A stretch of 64,000 nucleotides of DNA. Source: Phalacrocorax aristotelis. Taxonomy: Eukaryota > Chordata > Aves > Suliformes > Phalacrocoracidae. The stretch lies in the NCBI RefSeq assembly GCF_949628215.1, contig NC_134281.1, positions 40,594,512-40,658,511 on the forward strand, written 5' to 3'. This document shows positions 40,101 to 52,100 of this stretch, one piece after another; the first letter of the stretch is position 1; each line of letters begins with the position of its first letter. A program made the position numbers and the translations under genes. The notes below the pieces were generated by a model. That model was given only the letters and a program-made list of their open reading frames with translations. It had not been told where the DNA came from and searched no databases.

Positions 40101-43100
40101 GACCATATTGACAACTGGATCTGCACATCCCTAGAGATTCATTGAGATGGACCTTGATGAGCACAAGGTGGTGGGACCTGAATGTTTCCACGGTGTGTAG
40201 CACGAAAGAGGAGAGCACTGGTATTGCTCCCAGTGGTCCAGACGCAGCAGAAGCCCTTACCCTGGATGCCCAGGTTGGTCACGATGGATGCAGGGGGGGA
40301 CCTGCCCCTTGAGTTCTCGGCAGTGACTGTTATCTTGTAGGCCACCCTTGGCATGACTCTGGTGTAGCTGGTTTGGGTAGTAGCGTGTGCTTCTCCTGCT
40401 GGGGGTCTCCGCTGGTCCAGGGCTTCAAAGGTCACTGTGTACCTCAGGATTCTTCCTCCCGCCTCCAACTTGCTTAAAGCCTGCAAGGAAAGTGCTTCTT
40501 TTAGTCTTTTCTGATGAACAAAGACTGCAGAAAGCTGATGGTACGAACCCTGGGTGCCCTGGCAGGCAGCCTGGGAAGGTTTCAGACTTGCTCACGGAGG
40601 AGGCTGTGGTTGGCCGTTTGTGAACCAAATATTTCACCTGCTTTTAAACGAACCTACGACCACAAAAGGGGTGTGTGTAGGTGTCAAACGTACAAGCCCT
40701 CCTGAGTGAGGCTTTAGCAAGCCGGTACACTCAAGTGGGACTGCAGTTTGTCCATCCTCACTGGGATTCCCAGTGCAGCAGCAATGGCCCCTTCCCCATG
40801 CCTGGTGGAAGTGGGAAGCCTCATTATCAGCCCTCCCGCCTGGCAACAGGGGATGGCTACAGAGCCTCTCCCTAACCCAGATGCTCAGGCTGCCCAATTT
40901 AAGTGAGGAACTTCTACTCAAAGATATTTTTTTCTCTTCCTTTTCTGTTGTAAGAGTAAAGAGCTTATTTACAGCAGCAGTTACTTGCTGGCCTATAGCA
41001 CATACCAGCTAATGTTCTTAGGTAACCAATTATCAGTTTTTACTTCTCTTCTACAAGCTGGAGGAAACAAGCAGTGCTAAAGAGATTGCTTGCTCATTGT
41101 TGAGACTGCTTTCTTCTGTAATACTTTCTTTTTTGTTAATTAACTTAAGATCTGTTGGCCTGAAATACAGTTAATGCATTTTAAAGGTAGCATAGTTTCC
41201 CCATCAGTACCAACAAAAGAATACATGTTCATAAGTGAACAGGCACTTTTATTGCTAAAAATGTAATGTGGTTGGTTTTTTTTCCAAAGAACGCTAGTGT
41301 CTTTGCTGCAGAGTTTCCCTTTTCCACCATGATTTTGCACATTTGTGTAAAACATGTACCACGTAACAGCCTATTCTGATTTTTACCCTTGATTTTGCTG
41401 CTGCCCGGCCCTGTGACCCATGGTCTCCATTCCCAAGTCTTGTCCCAGCTCCATCACTGCTCTGCTCTTGGGAATCCATGGCATCTAGCCACGTGAAATG
41501 AGTTAATTCCCTAATGGTAGGGCCAACAGCATGCATTTATCTGAGAGTCTCTCTTAAGGTTGCATATCTTTCTTTTTATTTCTTATTTATTTTTCCTGTT
41601 TAATTCCAGTTTAGTGAAGCTCTTTCGCTGTGAGCTGCTGATTTGCCAAGCAGCAGTATAGCTGGGGATAGTGAAACACTAGCCTCGTCCATCCTTGAGT
41701 CTGAATTCAAGTCATGCTTTTCACAAGGGGAAAAAAAAGGTTATTAACCGCACAGTTAGATTTGTAAAAATAGGCAATTTTTGATTTTGGGAAAATCCAG
41801 ATTTTTACCTAAAGCCGTGATAAATAATTATTTAAAATCAACCATTTAGAATAAACATCTCTGAAAAGTCCGTCTGTGCTGTCCCATGTAACACCTCTCA
41901 CTGGTTTTTCCACCCCGGGTGTCTGCAGTTGTATTATCAGTTTCACAGTTTCCTGCAGTTTCTATACAGTGAGTTCATTTTGTTTGGCTGTTTTTTTTTT
42001 TTGTAATAACACAACATAAAAATGAAGAGGGGGAAAAAAAAAAAACCCACTTCTAAAAATAGGAAAATATTTGCAGTTTTACAATCACTTTGGTAGTGGC
42101 TCGGGACAAATGCGGTGCTGAAACACTCTGGAAGCCTGCTGAAATTAAACTGGTGATCCTTTCTTTGGTATTAGTGTGAAAATATGAGAACATATAATGG
42201 CAGTACCTTGTATTGAGTCTGAGTCTTTTGCTTTGTAGCTGTTGTGAGAACTATAGAAGCAATGTATTGCACCCATTTTATGAATGATGCTGCAGGAAGT
42301 CTGTTTCGATACTGAAAGCATTGCCACTTGCTGTTGCAAGGTAAAGGTCTTAAAGTTAAGTGTCTTAAAGCCACAATGGCTGGAGTCACACAATCACATG
42401 AGAATTTCTGCTTTCACTTACAGCGTAGTGCTTGTTGTTGTGAGGAGAATATACAACAGTAACTGGAAGGTTATCTAGAGATTGCAAACTGGAAGTCAAA
42501 GATAATTTATGCTTTAAAAACAATAATCTTACTGACTTTGAAATAAAACCACCACAGCGAAATGCCCACCAATCCAAAAATTCCCCTTGGACCTGGCAGG
42601 TAAATAATGGAGAAACTGAGCACCCGGCACCAGTAACAGGGCTTGGTTTCACTGGGAATGTTGGTATATCAGACCTGGCATAACCTTTTCCCCTGACCTG
42701 CATGGTAATGTATGGTAATGTGAAATTTTTACCCTACAGCTGGATTTTATACTGAATTATTCTGGAAATTTCTCTTGCAGGGGTCTCAGTCCCCAGCTCA
42801 CAGGAGGTGTTGCTCAGCAGACCCAAACAACCGAATTTTTGACTCTGAGTTTGTCCAATTTCAGATCTGCTGCTTTATTATTAGCAAACCCTTTTGCATG
42901 TGGTTTGCCAATTACCTGCTTCATACCTGTAGACAAAATCTATTTCTTCCTGCTGCTGCTGTATGACAAGAACATCCACTGACAGGCCATCCATCCAGCA
43001 GTGCTGGGGCCAGGACCCTTGCAGTTGCCCAGACTACATCCAGCTCTTAAATTTTTAGAGTTCGGTCACCTTAAAGGGCTATTACAATAAATCACCTCTT

Positions 43101-46100
43101 CTGCCTCCTCCGTTCTTCATTTCTCTGTTCTTATAAGCAAAACAGAGCAGAAACACCTATCAAAGAAGCTCATATCCAAAAGCAGACACACAAGGTGTGT
43201 GCATATGGAGACCGTGGGGCATGGTGTCCTCCCACCATGAGAAGGGCCTGGGGGTGCTGGTCGACAGCCGGCTGAACATGAGCCAGCAGTGTGCCCAGGT
43301 GGCCAAGAAGACCAATGGCATCCTGGCTTGTATCAGGAATAGTGTGGCCAGCAGCACTAAGTGATCGTGCCCCTGTACTCGGCACTGGTGAGGCCACACC
43401 TCGAATATTGTGTTCAGTTTTGGGCCCCTCACTACAAGTGGGACATCGAATTGCTGGAGTGTGTCCAGAGAAGGGCAACAAAGGTCATGAAGGGTCTGGA
43501 GAACAAGTCTTATGGGAGCAGCTGAGGGAACTGGTGGTGTTTAGTCTGGAGAAGAGGGGTCTGGGGGGAGACCTTACCGCTCTCCTGAAAGGAGGTTGTA
43601 GCGAGGTGGGGGTTGGTCTCTTCTCCCAAGTTACTAGTTACAGAACAAGAGAAAACGGCCTCAAGCTGCTTCAGGGGAGGTTTAGATTGGATATTAGGAA
43701 AAATTTCTTCATTGGAAGAGTGGTCAGGCATTGGCACAGGCTGCCCAGAGAGGTGGTGGAGTCACCATCCCTGGGGGTGTTAAAAAAACATGTAGATGTG
43801 GCACTCCAGGGCATGGTTTAGGAGACATGGTAGCGTTGGGTTGACGACAGGACTTGATGATTTTAGAGGTCTTTTCCAACCTTAATGATTCTATGATTCT
43901 CCCAGTCTCCCAGAACTCCTGTCCTGACCAGGCATGGCAACCGTGGCAAACAACAACAAGGTGGAGAATGAGAAGAGGGAGAGATTAATTAGAAAACAAA
44001 TTAGGAATTCTGTAATGTTGTCATCTGTCTCTAGGTATATCACCAAGGACACAGGTCACTTTGTGGAAAGGGGCAGGGAAAGGTGGTAACTGAGCTGTGA
44101 TACCTTAACTTCTCTTCACTGATACAATGTGCTGGGAACATGTTATACTTCCAGCACAACAGAAAGTTGGGGAACTGTGAAAGGGAAATTGTAGGTAGAA
44201 AAGGATTGCTGAATATCCCAGGGAGAGGCAAGCCTTGGGTAGCAGAACTGGTCTGTGTCCCTGTCACTGGGCACTGGTAAAAGCCCTGTGTTCTCCGTGG
44301 GTTCAGTCCTTTCCTGCCAACACGTAAACCAGAGTTCCCCTTCATCTGCTCAAGTTTCACTTAACTTACCTTCCAAAAAAGAGAGATGTTCTGCCGTTGA
44401 GAGTCCACGTCTTGCTGTCGGTACCAGACGTCCAGGAGCCCGGTCGGCACTGGTGTGGAAGGAAAAGGTAAGCAGCATTACAGGCTGTGTTTTGAAGCAG
44501 AGAAACAAGATATTGTGTAGGTGAAGGAGGCAAAAATCCTGAGACAATTAAAATTTAAGATGTAAATGTCCCTGAAATGATGCAATATGTAATAGTTGGA
44601 GTTAGCTGTGTTGATGACTGCCCACATGATGGTACTCATGAAACGAACAAGCCATAAACCCTAGAGAGGGTTTTGCTTTGCTGGTGACTTTATCCTGCAT
44701 TCAGTAATCAGGATGGCTCCCAAGGAAGCCTACACATCAGAGTAACAGTATCAGCTCTTGCCTTTGCATAAAGGTTGAGGCTAGTTAACCTCCTTGGGGT
44801 TGGCTACGTCAGTCCTAAAACAACGGACAGCTTCAGGTGATAGGGTTTGTAGGATCTACAGGATTTCACTGTCTGGCTCTAGGCAATAAATGTCTTTAAC
44901 AGCTAGCTGAGTAGGACCTTGTCAGAGGTAGCTTACAATCCCTGTTTCTTCTTTCTCCTAATAGTCACAGAGTGACTGGAAACCCTTGATGTTTTGAATA
45001 AACCTTCCAAAATAACACTAAAGCAAACTTCTGGCTGCAGAAATTAGTGAACAATGACGTGCTGTAGCAGTTCAGAACCGATAAACACACATAAAGAAAG
45101 CCAATATGACCAAAGATAACAAAGTTTGGTTCCTTAAGGGCCTTCACCAAAATAAACCCATCAAATTCAAATAATAATTGCTCCTAATAGCCTAAGCAGC
45201 AGGCAGTTGTTGGACAATCCCAGATAGAATGGGGCTGCCTGCTATTTACTAAATTCAAAGACAGAAAAAGTCTTCAATGCCAGCAATGTTAAGAGCTATT
45301 TGTCCTGTATTAACTGCAAATAGTGACTGGAATAGAAACAAGAGGCAGGACTGACAGAAGGAATAAAACCAGAGCACGCTCATTATGAGTGAGAGAGGAA
45401 GTCGCAAGCTCAAAGCAGGAAAAAATAAAATATGGGATTGCATCTGTTGGACTCCAGCCCAGATTTTAAAGTTCATTTCACAGGTGAACTACGCAAATTA
45501 GCTGGGGGGTGGGAAAAAAAAAGCACACTTATGAACAGTGCATGCAAAAGCAAGTTTTGTGGCAGGTCAGAGACACAGGAAAAAAACAGGTATTTGAAAA
45601 GGTATACTCCTGAATTTGCAAAATGCCAAAGTCATGTGTAGAACTTCAGCTCCTTCAAAGAAGGGCAACCCTGATATACCCAGAGCCTCTCTCCTGCAAC
45701 CTCCCCTTGCTGTCACCTAATTTGAGGACAGAAAATGCTCCTTGATTAGCCAAAAAGATTCTCGGTTTATGGCATTGACCGGGGTCATGACTACAAATGC
45801 CGTAGCAAGCCAGGGTGCATTGAGGAGGTTGAGAAAACTGTTGAAAGGAAGGTGGGGGAGGGAAGGAAGAGTTCATACCTTCTGCATCAATCAATGCTTC
45901 TTACAGAAACTGATGCTGTCAGTAGTGGTAAATAGCATGAGTAATAATGGCACTGGCCTGAAGAACTTATAGTAATTCACAAAAAAGAGCAACCAAAGCC
46001 AAGTAGGAGATGAAAGAAGGGAATGCCAAAGCAGCTGACACATCTTTGTTGAAACACAAACTTCTGAGAAGATTTCTTCTCTTGTAAGAACTGAAAGATT

Positions 46101-49100
46101 TGCAGCATGTGAGTTCGTGCAGCTCGTGGTGAAGTCAGGCAGGCAGGTATTTGCGCCCACGGCCAGCCAATATTAGACTTGGCAGAAATTAATAGGATTG
46201 CCCTCAGGTTGGTGCTGTGTGTCCCTGGCGTCTGCTGTGCCATCCCCTGGAGCAGAAATGCTCTTTCCTTGCCTCATTCCTAGTGGGATCTTTCTCGCGC
46301 AAATGTCTGGCCGGGTTCTGATCTGCTGAAGCTACCCAGGTCTCCAGCAACTCCACAGCATGGTGGAGGAGGCCACCTGAGGAGGCTCCAAATGAAATAA
46401 ATTCTCTACTTGGGAAAAGATGACGTGGCAAAATTAAACTGTTCTGTTAAATCCTGCCAGCATCAGCAGAACTGAAAGAGTCCAGGCAGTTTCCTGGCCA
46501 ATTCACCCAACTGCTCAGCAAATCATTGGGCAAGCTCAAGGACCCAGAGGGTGTCACCCAAACTGTGGTTCATCAGCACCAGAGGGTGACATAGCAGTCA
46601 TCCTGATCTGAGAACAGGATTGTTGCAGGAGTTCAGTAAAATGTTTAGGTATGAACCAGTACAAAATATTTTTCTTTCCCCAGCTAATCTGCACAACTGC
46701 CTCTGCCTTTTCCAGATGTGCCACTATGGCTCCAGGCAACATGGAGAAAATTTCTCCAACCTTCAACAATATCAAAACAAAATATCCTTCAGATGTTCTC
46801 AATGAGCTCTTGAAAATCCAATTTTGCAGGAAACTCGAACAGCTTCATTTTTTGTTCATTAAAAAAGCAGTTCTGTTACAGAAGTTACTTCCCTGTTGCC
46901 TCTGTGTCTGCATCGACAGAAGCTCTGCAAACCAACCAGCAAAAACCCAGCAGCATTTTGACTTCAGTAGCTGAAGTCTCCACTTGTATGGAAAGGTTAG
47001 GCACAGGCCTAGTGCAGGAGATGCCACCTTGTGTTACCTGCTTCTGGAGTCTGGGTTTGGTACGCATGCCAGTTACTCCACAGTCCTCGCTCTGGGTGAA
47101 TTTTACAGCTGAGCTGAAACTCGTAGGCTGTATGAGGCTCCAGACCATAAAGACTGCATTTCTCACTGTTTAAGCTTTCAACCTTTAATGACAACAATGT
47201 TAAATATAATGTTAAACTCACAAGGAAATTAAGGTTGAAGTCAGTGACAGGCTGAATTAGTAATGCCCAAAGGAAGCTCAGACAGCCAAAACACATCCTT
47301 AAAAGACAATGAGGAAAACCATGACCTGAGGCAACTCTAATAACTAAAAGAATCATGCAATGAATCATCAGGCCTGCAGACCTTCATCAGAAAAATCCCT
47401 CATTTAATTATGTAAAGATAAAAAATTTTCTGTTCATGTGTTTTGCTCAACTTCAAGCAATGCATTTGTTTTACCACTTAAAAAAAGAAGACTTCTAATC
47501 AACATTAAGGAAACCACAAACATTTGGGAATTGCACGCCTGTAGCCATGAGCTACAATGAGCAGATATGAACATATTCCAATGAAGTGGTGGGTCAAACA
47601 TAGCCTCTGATTCTTCAGTGCATCATACGGACACTTGACATAAGGGGAAATATTCATGCACACGTTTTTTTACAGTATCAGTGCTTTACCTTCATTCAGT
47701 TTTAGACCAATGATTGGTTTTGACCAGTAGGCAGTAGTTTTTCTTAAACATGCTGTTTAAGAACAGAGGAAGGCGAGTTTGGACAAAGTGATTCTAGTAA
47801 GAAATAACTATATTAAAGCAACCTCCAAGGATCTTGGAAGGTTCCTTTACTTCCTTTAAACTTCCTCCTCTCATTTATCCTCTTCCTTTATCCTCTAAAC
47901 TTCCTTTATTCAGGGTAGGATTACCATGCTCCAGGTGGGCCTGGTAAGTGGACGATATCTTAGTCTGCAATGCTGTGCTTGTGCTTCATCATGCCAAAAA
48001 AAGGTGCAGTTGGTTGCAGAAGAATTTTCACATTCCACTAGAAAGTTGGGAGGATGTGGTTTCACTAGCAGCAAAAACAGAAAGAAGCAAACAGTGGTCA
48101 GATACACAGCACAGCTCGGCATAGGGGGGTTACGTGGAAAACAGAATTACTGGTTTAGACTGGATGGATGCTTTTTCTGAGAGGTTTAAACAAGAAAGTC
48201 CTCAAAATACTGTCACATCTTTCTGAAGGGCTGGGACTAACTGAAAGGTGGCAAGTAATGCATTTACCTATGTCTATTAACATGAACACGAATGGCTGTG
48301 AAAGAGCACTTCCTAGCTCATTGGAGGCGGCAACCACAACGGTGTAAGTAGAGTCAAAATTCAACTTGCTCAGAGCCAGTGAGCCAAAAGTCTTATTCAA
48401 ACTTTCTTCTGGAACACATAAGACATCCGTCCCATTTGATAGTCTGGAACAGAAGGACAACTCTTGGTTAGTACTTTTCTGCACGCTGTGAAAGCTAAAC
48501 CCTGGGTGCATTGGGGCACGGCTCATGTCCCCGTACAGTTGTGCTGCTCTGGGTCCCTTGGGGCTGCAGCTCTTTCAGCAGCTTCCCTGCAGGTTAGCTT
48601 TCAAGGGAGGAGCACTGCACTGAAAGCCACATAGGTCACCTTCTCCTTGAAAGACCTACTTTATCTGCTTAAATACAGTGGTTACAGTAAATACTCTCTA
48701 GCTAAAGCAGGAGTAAAGGCGTTATGCTGCTTTTTGTTTTTAACTGCAGTCAAAGGAAATACTTTTGTATTTCCACTGAGCTGCAAGTATGTGAGTAGGT
48801 TCCTTTTAATAGTGTAATGGTTACCTAACACTGGTTACTAGTATTTCTCTACGAATGAGCATAGGTGTTGGTACACAGCATTTGAAGGGAGATGATGGAT
48901 TTTGGGAGGGTGTAGTTTTTTACATAAATTAGATATTAAAAATGTAATTTATCTGCAGTCTAATGGTCAGACTGCATTACTTCAAACACAACTTTTCATT
49001 CTCAATCTGTCATTCAACCCATTGCCCCAGGTAACTAATTTAGCTTCTCTACATATTTTCTTCCACCTGAATCAGAGGTGATTGTATCATGTTGCTTCAG

Positions 49101-52100
49101 GCTGACCTTTTGTATGTTGTAATATCCTTAATAACTTACTAGCAAGCACTGTTATATCTCCATGTTACAACACTTGCAGGGCTCATTATCCACACTTCCC
49201 TACTCTTCTGTAAATTACCTGTATATTCTCTTTCTGCTTAAAGAGCAGTGAGATATTTCTCCAAGCTACTAAGAAAGTTGCTGCTACCTTGGCCAACAGA
49301 AGCAGGTGAAGAAGAAGGTGATGAAGAGTGAGCCTTGCAGGGCAAGGAGATGGTCAACCTGCAGCACCTCAGAAACAAATGGGGAGTAGTTCAACCTACC
49401 CAGTGGTTTGTAAAGGGCAAAATTAATTCATTCTACCCAGATGTTTGCTTGAATAGGGGTTTTTAACAAGGTTCCTCAAGTGCATGGTGATTCCCGAAAT
49501 CCAAAGTTCTCCTAACATGCCTTGATGGGCCTTAGGGAACCTTTGTTCCTTCCCAACAGTTTGATGCAGAAGTCTCCACAATCTTTTTCAGGAAGGTCTC
49601 AGCCAAACCAGAGAGAACAAAAATACAGGTTGGGTCTAAAACAGGAAGCAAAACCAACACATTTCCCAGCAAGGTCCTCCTACATCTCCTTAGCTGAATT
49701 CCAAGACAGTGAGCAGCTCTGATTGCAGGTGTTCTGGTGCAGGCACTGCTAATCACAGAATCACTAAATAGAGGAGATCCACCACGGGAAAGGAGCAAGT
49801 CTGAGCAGCCATTTTCAGACCACTTCCTGTACTAACCTTCTATTTCCAAATGGGAGCTGTGTCTTGGCATACCCTCTTTCCCTGCTGCACCCAGAAGGAG
49901 CCAGAATGCTGTGGTGCAGCACACACAAATATGAACAGAAAAGAGGTTTTAACGGCTCCACTTGGCTTCTGTGATCATGGCAGCATTGGACTGGCTTACT
50001 CATAAGCCACCTTTTTGTGTGCTTTGATAAGGATAAATCTTCAATAAATGGTTAAAAAATAAAAAAAATTAAAAAAAAATAAAAAAAACCCAAAAACCTC
50101 TAAGATACAATTATAGGTATTAAAGAACCTACATCCCTGTGTTACTTACTGTATTACATATGTAGTGTTGATGTATGTGAGCCTTCCTTTATCCCAGGTG
50201 CAGGTGGGATGACCATCTGTCCCATACTGGATACATGACACATTTCTTGGCTCATCTGGAGGATCTTAAACAGATATTCTTATCAGTCTTCCTTAAAGAT
50301 GTTGATAGAAGACATTTTAAGAAATGCTAGGTTCGTGTTGATTTTTTTTAAGAGTTTACAGACAAGTAAGTGCACAATATTCAGGCTGATAATTTTTATA
50401 TGTGAAAATAGCTGAGTCTATGATCTCTGCAGCCTGTTGAGACCTCTGACACTTGAATGAAACCCCAGCAACTTTACAAGGGTGTCAGGTGAATACAAGT
50501 GCTCAACAGCTTTCCACAGTGGGGACTACAAGCTTTGCATCGGCTCATCGGGGTAGAATAACATCTAAAATTTACTTAGAATTTTTCTTGCAAGTCCCCT
50601 GGGTCCTGGAGAGACTGGTGGGTATCAGGGGTGGAACAGGAGGGAGTATATTTGCTCTAAGCAGGAAGTTTTATTTAACATCTCTCTATTTATTAGTAAC
50701 AGAGGTGCACAGTCCCATCCAGGAATATTTTAAATACAAAGAGCCACTAAAAGACAGCACCTTTTCTGGAAAAGGCCACCCACTGCTAGTTTCTAACACA
50801 TATCTCAGAGGTACCACAGGAAATGTTTAAAAACAAGGAATAATTAAATTCTCCTTACTTCCAGATTCTATATCGATTCCACAAATGAGTTTTTTCATGT
50901 ATTCACAAACTGTTTTGCACGTAAACATGTGTTTGCCATATGTATGGACTAGAAACTTGGTGCTTACTGAACTGCCATAATTGCTAATTAGTTCAGAGCT
51001 GTTAAAGAAAATAGCTATCCTGCACTGGTCAGTGTATCGCAGGGGGTTCAGCTGGCATGAGAGGGTGATACTGGTTCCAGGCTGGACATAAGAAGCAGTG
51101 CTAGCAGTCATATTCCCTTTGTCACATATTTCTGCAGTGCCATGGGGAAGTTTGGTAGGAGTCACATTCCCTTTACTGCATGCTTCTGCAACAGAACGGG
51201 AAAACAAGCCTTTAACATGGATACATCACTCAGGTTGTTCAACATGTTGTATTCGAGGAAGACAGTCTCCCCAAATTTATAACGCAAGGATTCCTGCCTC
51301 TGCATGGTAACTCATACTGCTGCCCCCAGTCTTCACGGATCTGATTAACTGGGGATCAGAAACCAAGGGCTAGCTACCAGACATCAAGTGAAAAAGCACA
51401 ACACCAGGCAAAACCTGTCAGAACTCCTTTTTCATTGTGTTGAAGGGAAATACCTGTGTTTCAGTAAAATGCCGGCAGGCATGTCTCTATTGAAGAGGCA
51501 AGCAACATTTTCTCTGACTTGTAGAGACTCCCCTGGCATGTCATTGTGTTTTCAAAGTGGCACAGGATGCAGATGGGGGGACAGGCAATCCTACACTTGG
51601 TGGAGAAGGGCACGCACTTGCTGGCAGGCTCCAGGACACTTGTGCTGGGGGTAAATAAGCTGAGTAGCAGCAGAAGATAGGGGCAAATGCTGGAGCACCA
51701 TTTCTCCTTGAGTTCTGAAAGTCTTTGTGGAAGCTAACTCTAGAGATGCGTTCTCATGTAACCAACAGCTCTACCTTGAACTAAAACAAATAACCTCCCT
51801 GCATAACTCATTAGCAACTATTTGCTATATACTACATACACAAACGAAACAGGCTTGCAGCACCAATTATGCATAAACACATGCCCAAGCTGCCAATGCC
51901 TGACCATATACGATTCTATATTCGCCTCCTTTGCTGAGAGCCGAGGCCATAACCCTACCTGTGGTCACTCCCAGCTGTGCAGCCAGCATGCGCAGCCCTG
52001 CCAGACCAGACACTGCTGCCCACAGCCTGCCCAGGCTATCAAGGAGAAGGTGCACTGCCACGGAGAGTGGGAGCACATGCAGCAGTAGCAGCAGATCAAG

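Noticed and set aside
43291-43821. 176-codon frame that could be annotated as a protein
   Set aside because: Its second half is CR1 reverse transcriptase C-terminus and its first half is the wrong frame of the same element, so it belongs to the LINE.
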